A stretch of 23,147 nt of DNA from CAIUSP01 sp040375675 (GTDB taxonomy: Bacteria; Actinomycetota; Thermoleophilia; Solirubrobacterales; 70-9), in contig JBEIRY010000022.1 in assembly GCA_040375675.1 (NCBI GenBank), positions 1-23,147 on the forward strand, written 5' to 3'. This document shows positions 1 to 6,361 of this stretch, in pieces. Each line of letters opens with the position of its first letter. Position 1 is the stretch's first letter. The translations under genes and the position numbers were made by a program. Under the pieces are notes generated by a model. The model was not told the origin of the DNA and did no database searches. It was given only the letters and a program-made list of their open reading frames with translations.

Positions 1-314
1 CCGAGTATCTCGCCCTGGAGGGTCTGGTTCAGTTTCTCGACACCCTCAAACTGATCCAGCGCGAACTCAACCCATCCCTCGAGCTCGCCGGAATCCTCAT
101 CACCATGGCCGATGACCGTACTCGCCTGTCCCAAGATGTCGAGCGTGAGCTCCGCGAGAACCTGCCAGCCCGTGTATTCAAGACGGTGATCCCACGGAGC
201 ATTCGGGTAGCCGAAGCGCCGAGTTACGGAGCGCCGGTTACTCAGCATGCGCCGGAGTCATCGGGTTCGAGGGCCTATACGGATCTCGCCGAGGAAGTGA
301 CCTCGCTTGGCTGA
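1..314 (+). CDS. parA: ParA-family chromosome partitioning ATPase, C-terminal part
   Basis: The open frame enters from the left edge (first full codon at position 3) and ends with TGA at 312-314, so only about 103 C-terminal residues are present. The visible residues begin EYLALEGLVQFLDTL, which matches the ParA/Soj segment usually written CEYxALEGLxQL. Later motifs typical of the family are LAGILITMAD, VFKTVIPRSIRVAEAPSYG and the AYxxLAEEV tail. ParA is a deviant-Walker ATPase that binds DNA and moves ParB-parS complexes; its nucleotide-binding P-loop lies outside the window. The stop overlaps the proposed TTG start of parB by 8 bases, so the pair is translationally coupled. Confidence 0.93.
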   Translation, partial: EYLALEGLVQFLDTLKLIQRELNPSLELAGILITMADDRTRLSQDVERELRENLPARVFKTVIPRSIRVAEAPSYGAPVTQHAPESSGSRAYTDLAEEVTSLG

Positions 315-1167
315 TCGCAAACGAGGCATGGGTAAAGGTCTTGCGGCGATCCTCCCTGACGCGGCTGTTGGCGGGCCGGAGCTGCGCGAAGTGCCGGTGG
401 GTTCTATCGAACCCAACCCGGACCAGCCCAGGACTGTTTTCGAGCCCGACGCTCTGGCCGCCCTCTCGGACTCGATTGCCTCCGCCGGGCTTCTGCAGCC
501 TTTGATCGTGCGCCCACTCGACGACGGGAGATTTCAGTTGGTTGCAGGCGAGCGCCGTTGGCGTGCGTCACAGAAGGCGGGGTTGGATCTCGTGCCCGTA
601 GTGGTGCGTTCCTCGCCAGAGGATGAGCGTCTCCAGTCGGCCCTGATCGAGAATGTCGTTCGCGAGGACCTCAATCCTGTCGACGAAGCACGAGCCTGCG
701 CTGCTTTGGTCGACGACCTCGGGATCTCCAAAGAGGACCTCGCCAAGCGACTCGGCCGGTCGAGGGCCGGCATCTCGAATCTGATCCGTCTGCTCGACCT
801 GCCCGATGGGGTGCTGGAACTCCTCGTTGACGGCAGATTGAGCGAGGGACACGGTCGAGCCCTGCTGATGGCACCCGATCAAACGGTTCGCCTGCGGCTA
901 GGCCGTAAAGCCGCCAAGGAGGGTTGGTCGGTCAGAGAAACCGAGCGTCACGCGAAGCCCGCTACGGCGAAATCCGGGAAGAAGGCCTCGAGTGGACGCA
1001 TTTCCGCTGAGGAACGTGTCGCACTCACCGAGGCAGGCGAAGGCCTCGAAGAGGCCATCGGACACGAGGTGAGGGTCAAGCGGTCGGGTAGTGGGTTCAC
1101 CGCTGAGCTTCAATTCGATGACCTCACTGAGGTCGCGAAGCTCGCCAAACGGCTTCGCAAACGCTAG
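307..1167 (+). CDS. parB: ParB-family chromosome partitioning protein
   Basis: A 286-residue protein, a normal length for a chromosomal ParB/Spo0J. The N-terminal ParB/sulfiredoxin-like domain (about 28-120) contains GERRWRA at 81-87, the family's CTP-binding signature region, followed by ENVVREDLNP at 115-124. A helix-turn-helix lies at about 140-163 (SKEDLAKRLGRSRAGISNLI) and a basic linker precedes a C-terminal dimerisation region. ParB binds parS sites and clamps onto DNA for segregation with ParA. TTG at 307 was chosen because GAGGAA lies ten bases upstream (291-296) and it overlaps the parA stop. ATG at 328 (MGKGLAAILP) is an alternative. No perfect parS was found in the window. Confidence 0.95.
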   Translation: MADRKRGMGKGLAAILPDAAVGGPELREVPVGSIEPNPDQPRTVFEPDALAALSDSIASAGLLQPLIVRPLDDGRFQLVAGERRWRASQKAGLDLVPVVVRSSPEDERLQSALIENVVREDLNPVDEARACAALVDDLGISKEDLAKRLGRSRAGISNLIRLLDLPDGVLELLVDGRLSEGHGRALLMAPDQTVRLRLGRKAAKEGWSVRETERHAKPATAKSGKKASSGRISAEERVALTEAGEGLEEAIGHEVRVKRSGSGFTAELQFDDLTEVAKLAKRLRKR

Positions 1168-1182
1168 GAGCTCGCTTATGAA

Positions 1183-1209
1183 GTCGATATCGCTACGTCC
1201 GATATCGAC
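1183..1209. repeat. 10-bp perfect inverted repeat between parB and agmatine deiminase
   Basis: GTCGATATCG (1183-1192) and CGATATCGAC (1200-1209) are exact reverse complements around a 7-base centre. Each arm also contains the 8-bp palindrome CGATATCG, starting at 1185 and 1200. No T-run follows, so a standard intrinsic terminator is doubtful. The element lies just upstream of the proposed agmatine deiminase promoter and could be an operator. It does not resemble parS. Confidence 0.6.
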
Positions 1210-1235
1210 GAAGGCGGCGTACGTTCGCCACCCAC

Positions 1236-1241
1236 TACCCT
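1236..1241 (+). promoter_or_regulatory. Putative -10 box, leaderless promoter of agmatine deiminase
   Basis: TACCCT lies 7 bases before the GTG at 1249, so transcription starting about 7 bases downstream would begin at the start codon. No convincing -35 is visible. It belongs to the window-wide set of similarly placed hexamers. Confidence 0.45.
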
Positions 1242-1248
1242 CATTCGA

Positions 1249-2301
1249 GTGACCACTGCGTCCGTGCCAAGAGCCGAAGGGCTTTCTATGCCGGCTGAAT
1301 TGTCGTTACACGAACGAACCTTGATGGCATGGCCCTGCGGTCGGTGGGACGAGTTCGGACTGCTGGAGGAAGCCTTCGTCAACTACGCAGCGGTAGCCAA
1401 TGCAATCGCCGCGTTCGAGCCGGTGACGATGCTCGCCGATCCGCCCTTTGCCGCTGAAGCGCGATCTCGCTGTTCCGAAGAGATCGAGGTAGTCGAGATT
1501 CCGCTCGATGATGCATGGCTACGCGACTCCGGTCCTATCTTCGTCACGGGCGAGGATGGCCGCCGCATTGGGATCGACTTCGGCTTCAACGCCTGGGGTG
1601 AGAAGTTCCCGAGCTGGGAGGCTGACGATGCAGTCGCTGGCGCAGTCTGCGAGCTGCTGGGCATCGAGTCGCGGAGAGCGCCGATCGTGCTCGAAGGCGG
1701 CTCGCTAACGGTCGATGGCCTCGGAACTCTGGTCACCACCGAGCAGTGTCTGCTTCACCCCAAACGCAATCCTGATCTGGAACGACATGGCATCGAGGCC
1801 GCCCTTGGCGACTGGCTGGGCGTTACCACCGTGATCTGGCTTGGCAATGGACTGATAGAGGATCTGGATACCGATGGTCACGTGGACAATCTCTGCGCTT
1901 TTGCCGGTCCGGGCAAGGTGGTCTGTCAGACCGCTCCGGATCCAGCAGATCCCAACCACGGTCACCTCACCGAAAACCTCGAGCGCCTCACCGATGCAAC
2001 CGATTCACGTGGCAAGCCGTTGGAGGTGATCGAGATGCCCTTCCTTCCCCGCGTCGAGCACGAGGGCAGGACGGTGGCAATCCCGTATACGAACTTCTAT
2101 CTCGCAAACGGCGCGGTGATAGTGCCGATCCCGGATGGGGGAGATCCAACCGAGGCTGATGCCTTGGCTTTGATCGCCGAGGCCTATCCCGACCGCGATG
2201 TCGTCGGTGTTCCATCGACCACGCTCGCGCGAGGCGGCGGTGGGATCCACTGCATAACTCAACAGATTCCGGCACTTGCCGAGGAAGGCGCAGATGACTG
2301 A
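1249..2301 (+). CDS. aguA: Agmatine deiminase (agmatine iminohydrolase)
   Basis: A 350-residue member of the peptidylarginine deiminase-like family (PF04371) that converts agmatine to N-carbamoylputrescine and ammonia. Recognisable motifs are ERTLMAWP near residue 22, WLRDSGPIF at 90-98, LEGGSLTVDGLGTLVTTEQC at 148-167, DTDGHVDNLCAF at 207-218 with the catalytic His211, and the C-terminal GGGGIHCITQQ with nucleophile Cys335. The family usually has GGGNIHC, so Gly replaces Asn here. GTG at 1249 is favoured by a -10-like hexamer 7 bases before it. ATG at 1288, preceded by GAAGG, is a reasonable alternative and would start closer to the conserved core. The next gene completes the route to putrescine. 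No arginine decarboxylase is in the window. Confidence 0.93.
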   Translation: MTTASVPRAEGLSMPAELSLHERTLMAWPCGRWDEFGLLEEAFVNYAAVANAIAAFEPVTMLADPPFAAEARSRCSEEIEVVEIPLDDAWLRDSGPIFVTGEDGRRIGIDFGFNAWGEKFPSWEADDAVAGAVCELLGIESRRAPIVLEGGSLTVDGLGTLVTTEQCLLHPKRNPDLERHGIEAALGDWLGVTTVIWLGNGLIEDLDTDGHVDNLCAFAGPGKVVCQTAPDPADPNHGHLTENLERLTDATDSRGKPLEVIEMPFLPRVEHEGRTVAIPYTNFYLANGAVIVPIPDGGDPTEADALALIAEAYPDRDVVGVPSTTLARGGGGIHCITQQIPALAEEGADD

Positions 2302-3235
2302 CTACCGGCTGATCACTGAAACCGGTTCTTCGGTCGACTCGCCCGCGCGGACCCGCGCATCCGATCGTGACCCCTTTCGGATCGCCGCGGTACAGCAGCG
2401 CTGGCACCCGGATCCAGACGAGCACATCGAGTCATTGGCCGAAGGGATCAGGCTTGCCGCGGGGGAGGGAGCTCAGCTCGTCTGTCTTCAGGAACTCACG
2501 CTATCGCGCTATTTCGCAACCTCAGAGGACGGGCTCGAGGCTGCGTTGGAGATGGCCGAGTCGATACCCGACGGTCCAACCTGTGAGTTCGCAAAACGCA
2601 TGGCCGCCGAGACAGGCGCTTTCGTTCACGCATCTCTTTACGAGGCAGCCCCGGGCGGAGATGACGATCGGGGATACAACACGGCCGTTTGTTTCTCTCC
2701 CGAAGGTGAATTGATAGCCCGCACCAGGAAGCTGCACATACCCGTCACCGCCGGCTATTACGAGGATCGCTACTTCCGCCCAGGCGATACCGGCTACCCG
2801 GTGATCAGCCTGGGCCAGGCCCATGTCGGCTTTCCGACCTGCTGGGACCAGTGGTTTCCCGAGCTTGCACGCGCTTACTCTCTGGCGGGTGCCGAGGTGA
2901 TCGTCTATCCGACGGCGATCGGGTCTGAGCCGGATCATCCGGATTTCGATACCGAGCCGCTCTGGGAGCGGGTGATAACTGCCAACGGAATCGCCAACGG
3001 CACCTTCATGGTTGCGATCAACCGGATCGGCCAGGAGGGCCCGCTCGACTTCTACGGTTCGTCTTTCATCTCGGACCCCTACGGCCGGGTTTTGGCGCAG
3101 GCACCGCGTGACGAGGCCGCGGTGCTGGTCTGTGATCTGGATCTCGATCAGCGCCGCGACTGGCTCGAACTCTTTCCCTTTCTGGACACTCGTCGCCCGG
3201 ATACCTACGGCCCGCTTCAGCAGCCCCCCGCCTAG
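2294..3235 (+). CDS. aguB: N-carbamoylputrescine amidase
   Basis: A 313-residue carbon-nitrogen hydrolase (nitrilase superfamily) that hydrolyses N-carbamoylputrescine to putrescine, CO2 and ammonia. The catalytic triad is visible: Glu67 in LQELTLSRYF, Lys146 in RTRKLHIP and Cys183 in PTCWDQWFPE. The last motif (CWDQWFPE) is diagnostic for the AguB group. The ATG at 2294 was chosen because GAGGAAGG (2281-2288) lies five bases upstream; an upstream in-frame TTG at 2276 has no such support. The start overlaps the agmatine deiminase stop by 8 bases, so the two enzymes are coupled. An N-terminal extension of about 25 residues (Ser/Thr/Arg-rich) precedes the first beta strand (FRIAAVQ). Confidence 0.94.
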   Translation: MTDYRLITETGSSVDSPARTRASDRDPFRIAAVQQRWHPDPDEHIESLAEGIRLAAGEGAQLVCLQELTLSRYFATSEDGLEAALEMAESIPDGPTCEFAKRMAAETGAFVHASLYEAAPGGDDDRGYNTAVCFSPEGELIARTRKLHIPVTAGYYEDRYFRPGDTGYPVISLGQAHVGFPTCWDQWFPELARAYSLAGAEVIVYPTAIGSEPDHPDFDTEPLWERVITANGIANGTFMVAINRIGQEGPLDFYGSSFISDPYGRVLAQAPRDEAAVLVCDLDLDQRRDWLELFPFLDTRRPDTYGPLQQPPA

Positions 3236-3238
3236 CGG

Positions 3239-3244
3239 TAAACT
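3239..3244 (+). promoter_or_regulatory. Possible -10 box for tRNA-Ile
   Basis: TAAACT lies in the 62-base gap after the amidase gene, about 54 bases before the tRNA. It is the best -10-like hexamer in this gap, but no clear -35 accompanies it. Confidence 0.3.
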
Positions 3245-3297
3245 GCTCGCCCGCACGCTTCAGGTAGCCGATCAGGCTCCAGAGCATGAAAAAACGA

Positions 3298-3371
<74 letters not shown>

Positions 3372-3404
3372 CTCTATGTATGAGTTCGAGGCCAAGGTGA
3401 AACC

Positions 3405-3896
3405 GTGCAGCTAATGAGCATCTACGGAGTCAGTTTCGACATGGTCGGCAAGCAGCCGATCGTCTTGCTGAAGACCGAGGAGGGAAACAAGTTCCTGCCG
3501 ATCTGGATTGGCCACCCCGAGGCCGCTGCAATCCTGATGAAGCTTCAAGGGCAGGAGACCCCGCGCCCGATGACTCATGACCTATTCGTCGATCTCGTCG
3601 GTCAGGTGGGAGCTCAGTGTGAGTCGGTCACGGTCACCGAGCTCAAGGACAACACCTTCTATGCACAGATCAATCTTCTGGTCAACGGCGAAACGGTCGA
3701 GATAGATTCGCGACCCTCAGATGCGCTCGCTTTGGCGGTACGCACCGACGCACCGATCTACGCCGCCGATGATGTGATCGAGGAGTCGGCGATCGAGTTC
3801 GAGCACGAAGTAGAGGACACCGAGGAGGTGGTCGAGAAGTTCAAGGACTTCCTCGACAATGTTTCGCCGGAGGATTTCGCAGGAGGCGAGGACTAG
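3405..3896 (+). CDS. Bifunctional nuclease family protein (DUF151/BFN domain)
   Basis: A 163-residue protein. Residues about 5-130 match the BFN/DUF151 domain: LLKTEEGNKFLPIWIGHPEA, RPMTHDLFVDLV and SRPSDALALAVRTDAPIY are characteristic. An acidic C-terminal tail (EHEVEDTEEVVEKF onwards) follows. Some family members have reported DNase/RNase activity, while in many bacteria the role is unclear, so the call is for the family and not a proven nuclease. The GTG start at 3405 is preceded by AAGGTGA at 3394-3400. The gene begins 33 bases after the tRNA-Ile 3' end and has no obvious promoter of its own, so co-transcription with the tRNA is possible. Confidence 0.9.
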   Translation: MQLMSIYGVSFDMVGKQPIVLLKTEEGNKFLPIWIGHPEAAAILMKLQGQETPRPMTHDLFVDLVGQVGAQCESVTVTELKDNTFYAQINLLVNGETVEIDSRPSDALALAVRTDAPIYAADDVIEESAIEFEHEVEDTEEVVEKFKDFLDNVSPEDFAGGED

Positions 3897-3913
3897 GCCC
3901 AACCGCCGGTCGC

Positions 3914-3919
3914 TAGCCT
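3914..3919 (+). promoter_or_regulatory. Possible -10 box upstream of the small membrane protein operon
   Basis: TAGCCT lies 11 bases before the GTG at 3931. That spacing would give a leader of only a few bases. It is a looser match than the other promoters proposed here. Confidence 0.25.
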
Positions 3920-3930
3920 GCTTTCCACTC

Positions 3931-4377
3931 GTGGATCTCTTCAACTCGATCTGTCAGGCGCTTGGGTTCGGATTGGCCGTGGGCATCTTCTGCGGGGTAG
4001 TCCTTCCGGTTCGGATTCGCCTGCCGTTTGCCGCTGCAGTCGGTACTGCCGTTGCCGGCATCTGGCTCAGATCCGAGAGTGTGACCTTCTGGCCGATGTT
4101 GCCGATCGGCTTGCTAGCGATGTTTGCGGCGGGCGTGGTCGGTGATGTCTTTGCAGGTGCCTCGAGGCGGGAGTCTCTGCACTCGGTCCAGCCTGACCAG
4201 AGAGGGCGATCCACAACGCTGGTTGCAACCGGGGTCGCCCTGGCCATCTTGGTGGCTGCGCTCGGCTACCTAGTTCCACCAACTTCGATTGTCTGGGTGG
4301 CGGCGATACTCCTGCTCTTCTTGCGCAGGCGACGTACGAAACCCGAAAAGCACGAGGGCCTGCGGATACTTCGCTAG
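3931..4377 (+). CDS. Small membrane protein of unknown function
   Basis: About 148 residues from the GTG at 3931. Three to four hydrophobic segments are visible: about 8-28 (ALGFGLAVGIFCGVVLPV), 31-48, 53-72 (WPMLPIGLLAMFAAGVVGDV) and a C-terminal pair near 97-135, ending in a very basic tail (LRRRRTKPEKHEGLRILR). The layout loosely recalls DUF4126-type membrane proteins, but this is not a firm assignment. The GTG was preferred over an earlier in-frame start at 3859, which would overlap the nuclease-family gene and add a charged segment. A TAGCCT lies 11 bases upstream (3914-3919). The stop overlaps the next gene's GTG by one base, so it belongs to the downstream operon. Confidence 0.7.
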   Translation: MDLFNSICQALGFGLAVGIFCGVVLPVRIRLPFAAAVGTAVAGIWLRSESVTFWPMLPIGLLAMFAAGVVGDVFAGASRRESLHSVQPDQRGRSTTLVATGVALAILVAALGYLVPPTSIVWVAAILLLFLRRRRTKPEKHEGLRILR

Positions 4378-5936
4378 TGGCTACTCCGCCAAAGCTCATC
4401 CTGACCGTTGTCGATGCGATGCATCCGGACCTCCTCGTTGAGGCTGCCTCCGCGGGTGCGGCACCAGCCTTCGCTCAGTTGCTGGAGAGAGGTCAACTAG
4501 TCGAGGACTGTGTGTCGAGCTTTCCCTCGGTCACCCCGGTTGCATCCTCTGAGATCCTGACCGGCCTCGGGCCAGGTGGGCATTGGGTGATGGGGATGAA
4601 CTGGTTCCATCGAGTTGAACGACGCTATATCGAGTACGGCTCATCGTTCGAGGCAACGCGCATCTTCGGTCTGTTCAGGGCGATGTACGACCTCGTCTAC
4701 AACATGAACCTAGACCACCTTTCCTGGGAGGCACCGACGCTTTTCGAATCGCTCGGTGCGGCTGGAGTGCGGACGGCCACCACTCCCTTTCTGATCTACA
4801 GGGGTACGCGCCGGCATGAGCTCTCTCTGGAGGGGCTTGCTCGCCGCGCCGCAGAGGCGATCAGTTTTCGTCACGCGGTTTGGGGTCCCGATGAATTCTT
4901 CTACGGCGATCTCTACGCAAGCCGACCCACCGAGTGTGGCTCAGCACTAACTCGCCCCGGTGATCGCGATGAGTACGCCGCGTGCGCGTCTGCCGAGCTG
5001 ATCGAAGCGGACGCGTTCGACTTTCTTCTGCTCAGCCTGCCCGACAATGATTTCCACTCCCACCGACAGGGTCCGGCAGGTCAGATCCAGTCGATCGCTC
5101 GCGCCGATCGCTGCTTTCAGCGACTGATCGACGCCGCAGGTGGGATCGATCAATTCCTCGAGAGGTATGCAGTGATCCTTACCTCTGATCATGCCCAGGT
5201 ACCGGTCGATCATTCGCTCCCCTTGATCGAGACGCTCTCCCGGGAGTGGTCGGTCCTCCAGCCGAATTCCGAGGATCCGGAGTCAGCCGAGATCGCCGTC
5301 AGTCCGACCTCCCGCGCCGCAGCCGTTTATCTCTTGCACGCAGATCCCACCCACGCTCGCACCCACGCTCGTCTTCGTGGGCGAGTTACCGACACCGAGG
5401 GAGTCGACTTGATCACCTGGCTGGCCGACTCATCGGGAAATCCGGTTGTCAGGGACGCAATCGGGTTCCCCGACGCTGCTTTCGAGGCCGTGGTCGAACG
5501 CAATGGCCGGGAGCTTCGCTTCTCTCCGGGAGGCGAGGTGTCAGATCGACGCGGCGCTGTATGGACGGTTCGCGGGGATTCCTCGACGCTCGACGCCGAA
5601 CTCACCGATACGAGTTTCGACAGCTACGAATACCCCGACGCGTTGTCTCGGATCTGGTCGGCGCTCACTTCTCCTCACGCAGGCGACATTCTGGTCTCCG
5701 CGGCGTCAGGCTATGAGTTCGTGGACTGGGGTGGAGTCACACATGTAGGCGGGGGCAGTCACGGTGGCCTTGCGCGTGAGGAGTCGCTTTCGCCGCTCGT
5801 ATTCGTTGGTTGCGGACCGTCCGATATCTCTTCACATCCTCAGTGGTCGCTCAGGGATATCGCCCCGGTGGTGCTTGGTCATTTCGGTGTTCCACTTGCC
5901 GCTCCGTCTCCAAGCTTGATCGGCGCTAAGTCGTGA
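4377..5936 (+). CDS. Alkaline phosphatase superfamily phosphodiesterase/nucleotide pyrophosphatase-like protein
   Basis: A 519-residue protein of the type I phosphodiesterase/nucleotide pyrophosphatase group. The metal and catalytic elements appear in the expected order: Asp13 in LTVVDAMHPD, the likely nucleophile Thr53 in SSFPSVTPVASSEILTG, Asp223 and His227 in LPDNDFHSH, Asp271-His272 in LTSDHAQVP, and a late His462 in VGGGSHGGL. This set implies a two-zinc phosphoryl-transfer site. No signal peptide or membrane span is evident, so it may be cytoplasmic or membrane-associated. GTG 4377 overlaps the previous stop by one base, and its own TGA overlaps the gtrA-like GTG by 3 bases. Substrate is unknown; the neighbours suggest a polyprenyl-phosphate or glycan-linked compound, which is an inference only. 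Confidence 0.85.
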   Translation: MATPPKLILTVVDAMHPDLLVEAASAGAAPAFAQLLERGQLVEDCVSSFPSVTPVASSEILTGLGPGGHWVMGMNWFHRVERRYIEYGSSFEATRIFGLFRAMYDLVYNMNLDHLSWEAPTLFESLGAAGVRTATTPFLIYRGTRRHELSLEGLARRAAEAISFRHAVWGPDEFFYGDLYASRPTECGSALTRPGDRDEYAACASAELIEADAFDFLLLSLPDNDFHSHRQGPAGQIQSIARADRCFQRLIDAAGGIDQFLERYAVILTSDHAQVPVDHSLPLIETLSREWSVLQPNSEDPESAEIAVSPTSRAAAVYLLHADPTHARTHARLRGRVTDTEGVDLITWLADSSGNPVVRDAIGFPDAAFEAVVERNGRELRFSPGGEVSDRRGAVWTVRGDSSTLDAELTDTSFDSYEYPDALSRIWSALTSPHAGDILVSAASGYEFVDWGGVTHVGGGSHGGLAREESLSPLVFVGCGPSDISSHPQWSLRDIAPVVLGHFGVPLAAPSPSLIGAKS

Positions 5937-6361
5937 CCCCCGGCAAGACGGCACGTCGAATCGGACAGGGCACCAGAAAGCCGGAGAACTGGGCTCAACT
6001 CGTGAGGTTTGCGGTTGTCGGAGCTTCGGGTTACGTGATCAATCTGGCGGTCTTCTGGCTTGCAACTGAGAAGGCCGATATGCACCATGTGCTCGCTGCA
6101 GTGATTGCTTTCGTCGTGGCGGTGACCAACAACTTCTTGTGGAACAGGCACTGGACCTTTCGGGCCGCCGACGGCCATGCAGGCTTCCAGGCAGCGCGGT
6201 TTTTCACGGTGAGTCTGATCTCACTCGGCGTGAACATCGTGATCCTGCAGGCGCTGATCGCTCTTGGCCTACCCGAGATAGGCGCACAGGCGATCGCAGT
6301 TGCCGTTGCTACACCGGTGAATTTCGTCGGCAACAAGCTTTGGACCTTCGACGACCGGTGA
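5933..6361 (+). CDS. GtrA-family membrane protein
   Basis: A 142-residue protein with four predicted membrane helices (about 26-44, 51-68, 88-108, 118-134). It carries the twin family motifs NNFLWNRHWTF (66-76) and NFVGNKLWTF (130-139). GtrA proteins are thought to move polyprenyl-phosphate-linked sugars across the membrane for glycosylation of surface polymers. The GTG start shares bases with the upstream TGA, and the gene's own TGA at 6359-6361 overlaps the next GTG at 6358, so it is locked between the phosphodiesterase and the GT-C-like gene. The first 22 residues are basic and cytoplasmic. Confidence 0.9.
   Translation: MTPGKTARRIGQGTRKPENWAQLVRFAVVGASGYVINLAVFWLATEKADMHHVLAAVIAFVVAVTNNFLWNRHWTFRAADGHAGFQAARFFTVSLISLGVNIVILQALIALGLPEIGAQAIAVAVATPVNFVGNKLWTFDDR

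Noticed and set aside
534..882. Antisense open frames over parB, and similar long antisense frames over most genes
   Set aside because: They mirror the codon bias of the sense genes, show no recognisable domains, and have no start signals.
1875..2016. Two CACGTG-cored sites (1879-1884 and 2006-2011) inside the agmatine deiminase gene, close to parAB, as possible parS
   Set aside because: The flanks match the parS consensus poorly (about 10 of 16 positions at best for the second) and neither site is palindromic beyond the core.
3859..3930. Earlier start for the small membrane protein
   Set aside because: It overlaps the nuclease-family gene and adds an Arg-rich segment without a ribosome site.
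5341..5372. Short direct repeat CCCACGCTCG in the phosphodiesterase gene
   Set aside because: Two 10-base copies in a coding region; likely chance or a minor local duplication.
6139..6357. Upstream in-frame extension of the GT-C gene
   Set aside because: It lies entirely inside the gtrA-like gene in another frame and would bury the signal peptide; GTG 6358 with a 4-base overlap is better.
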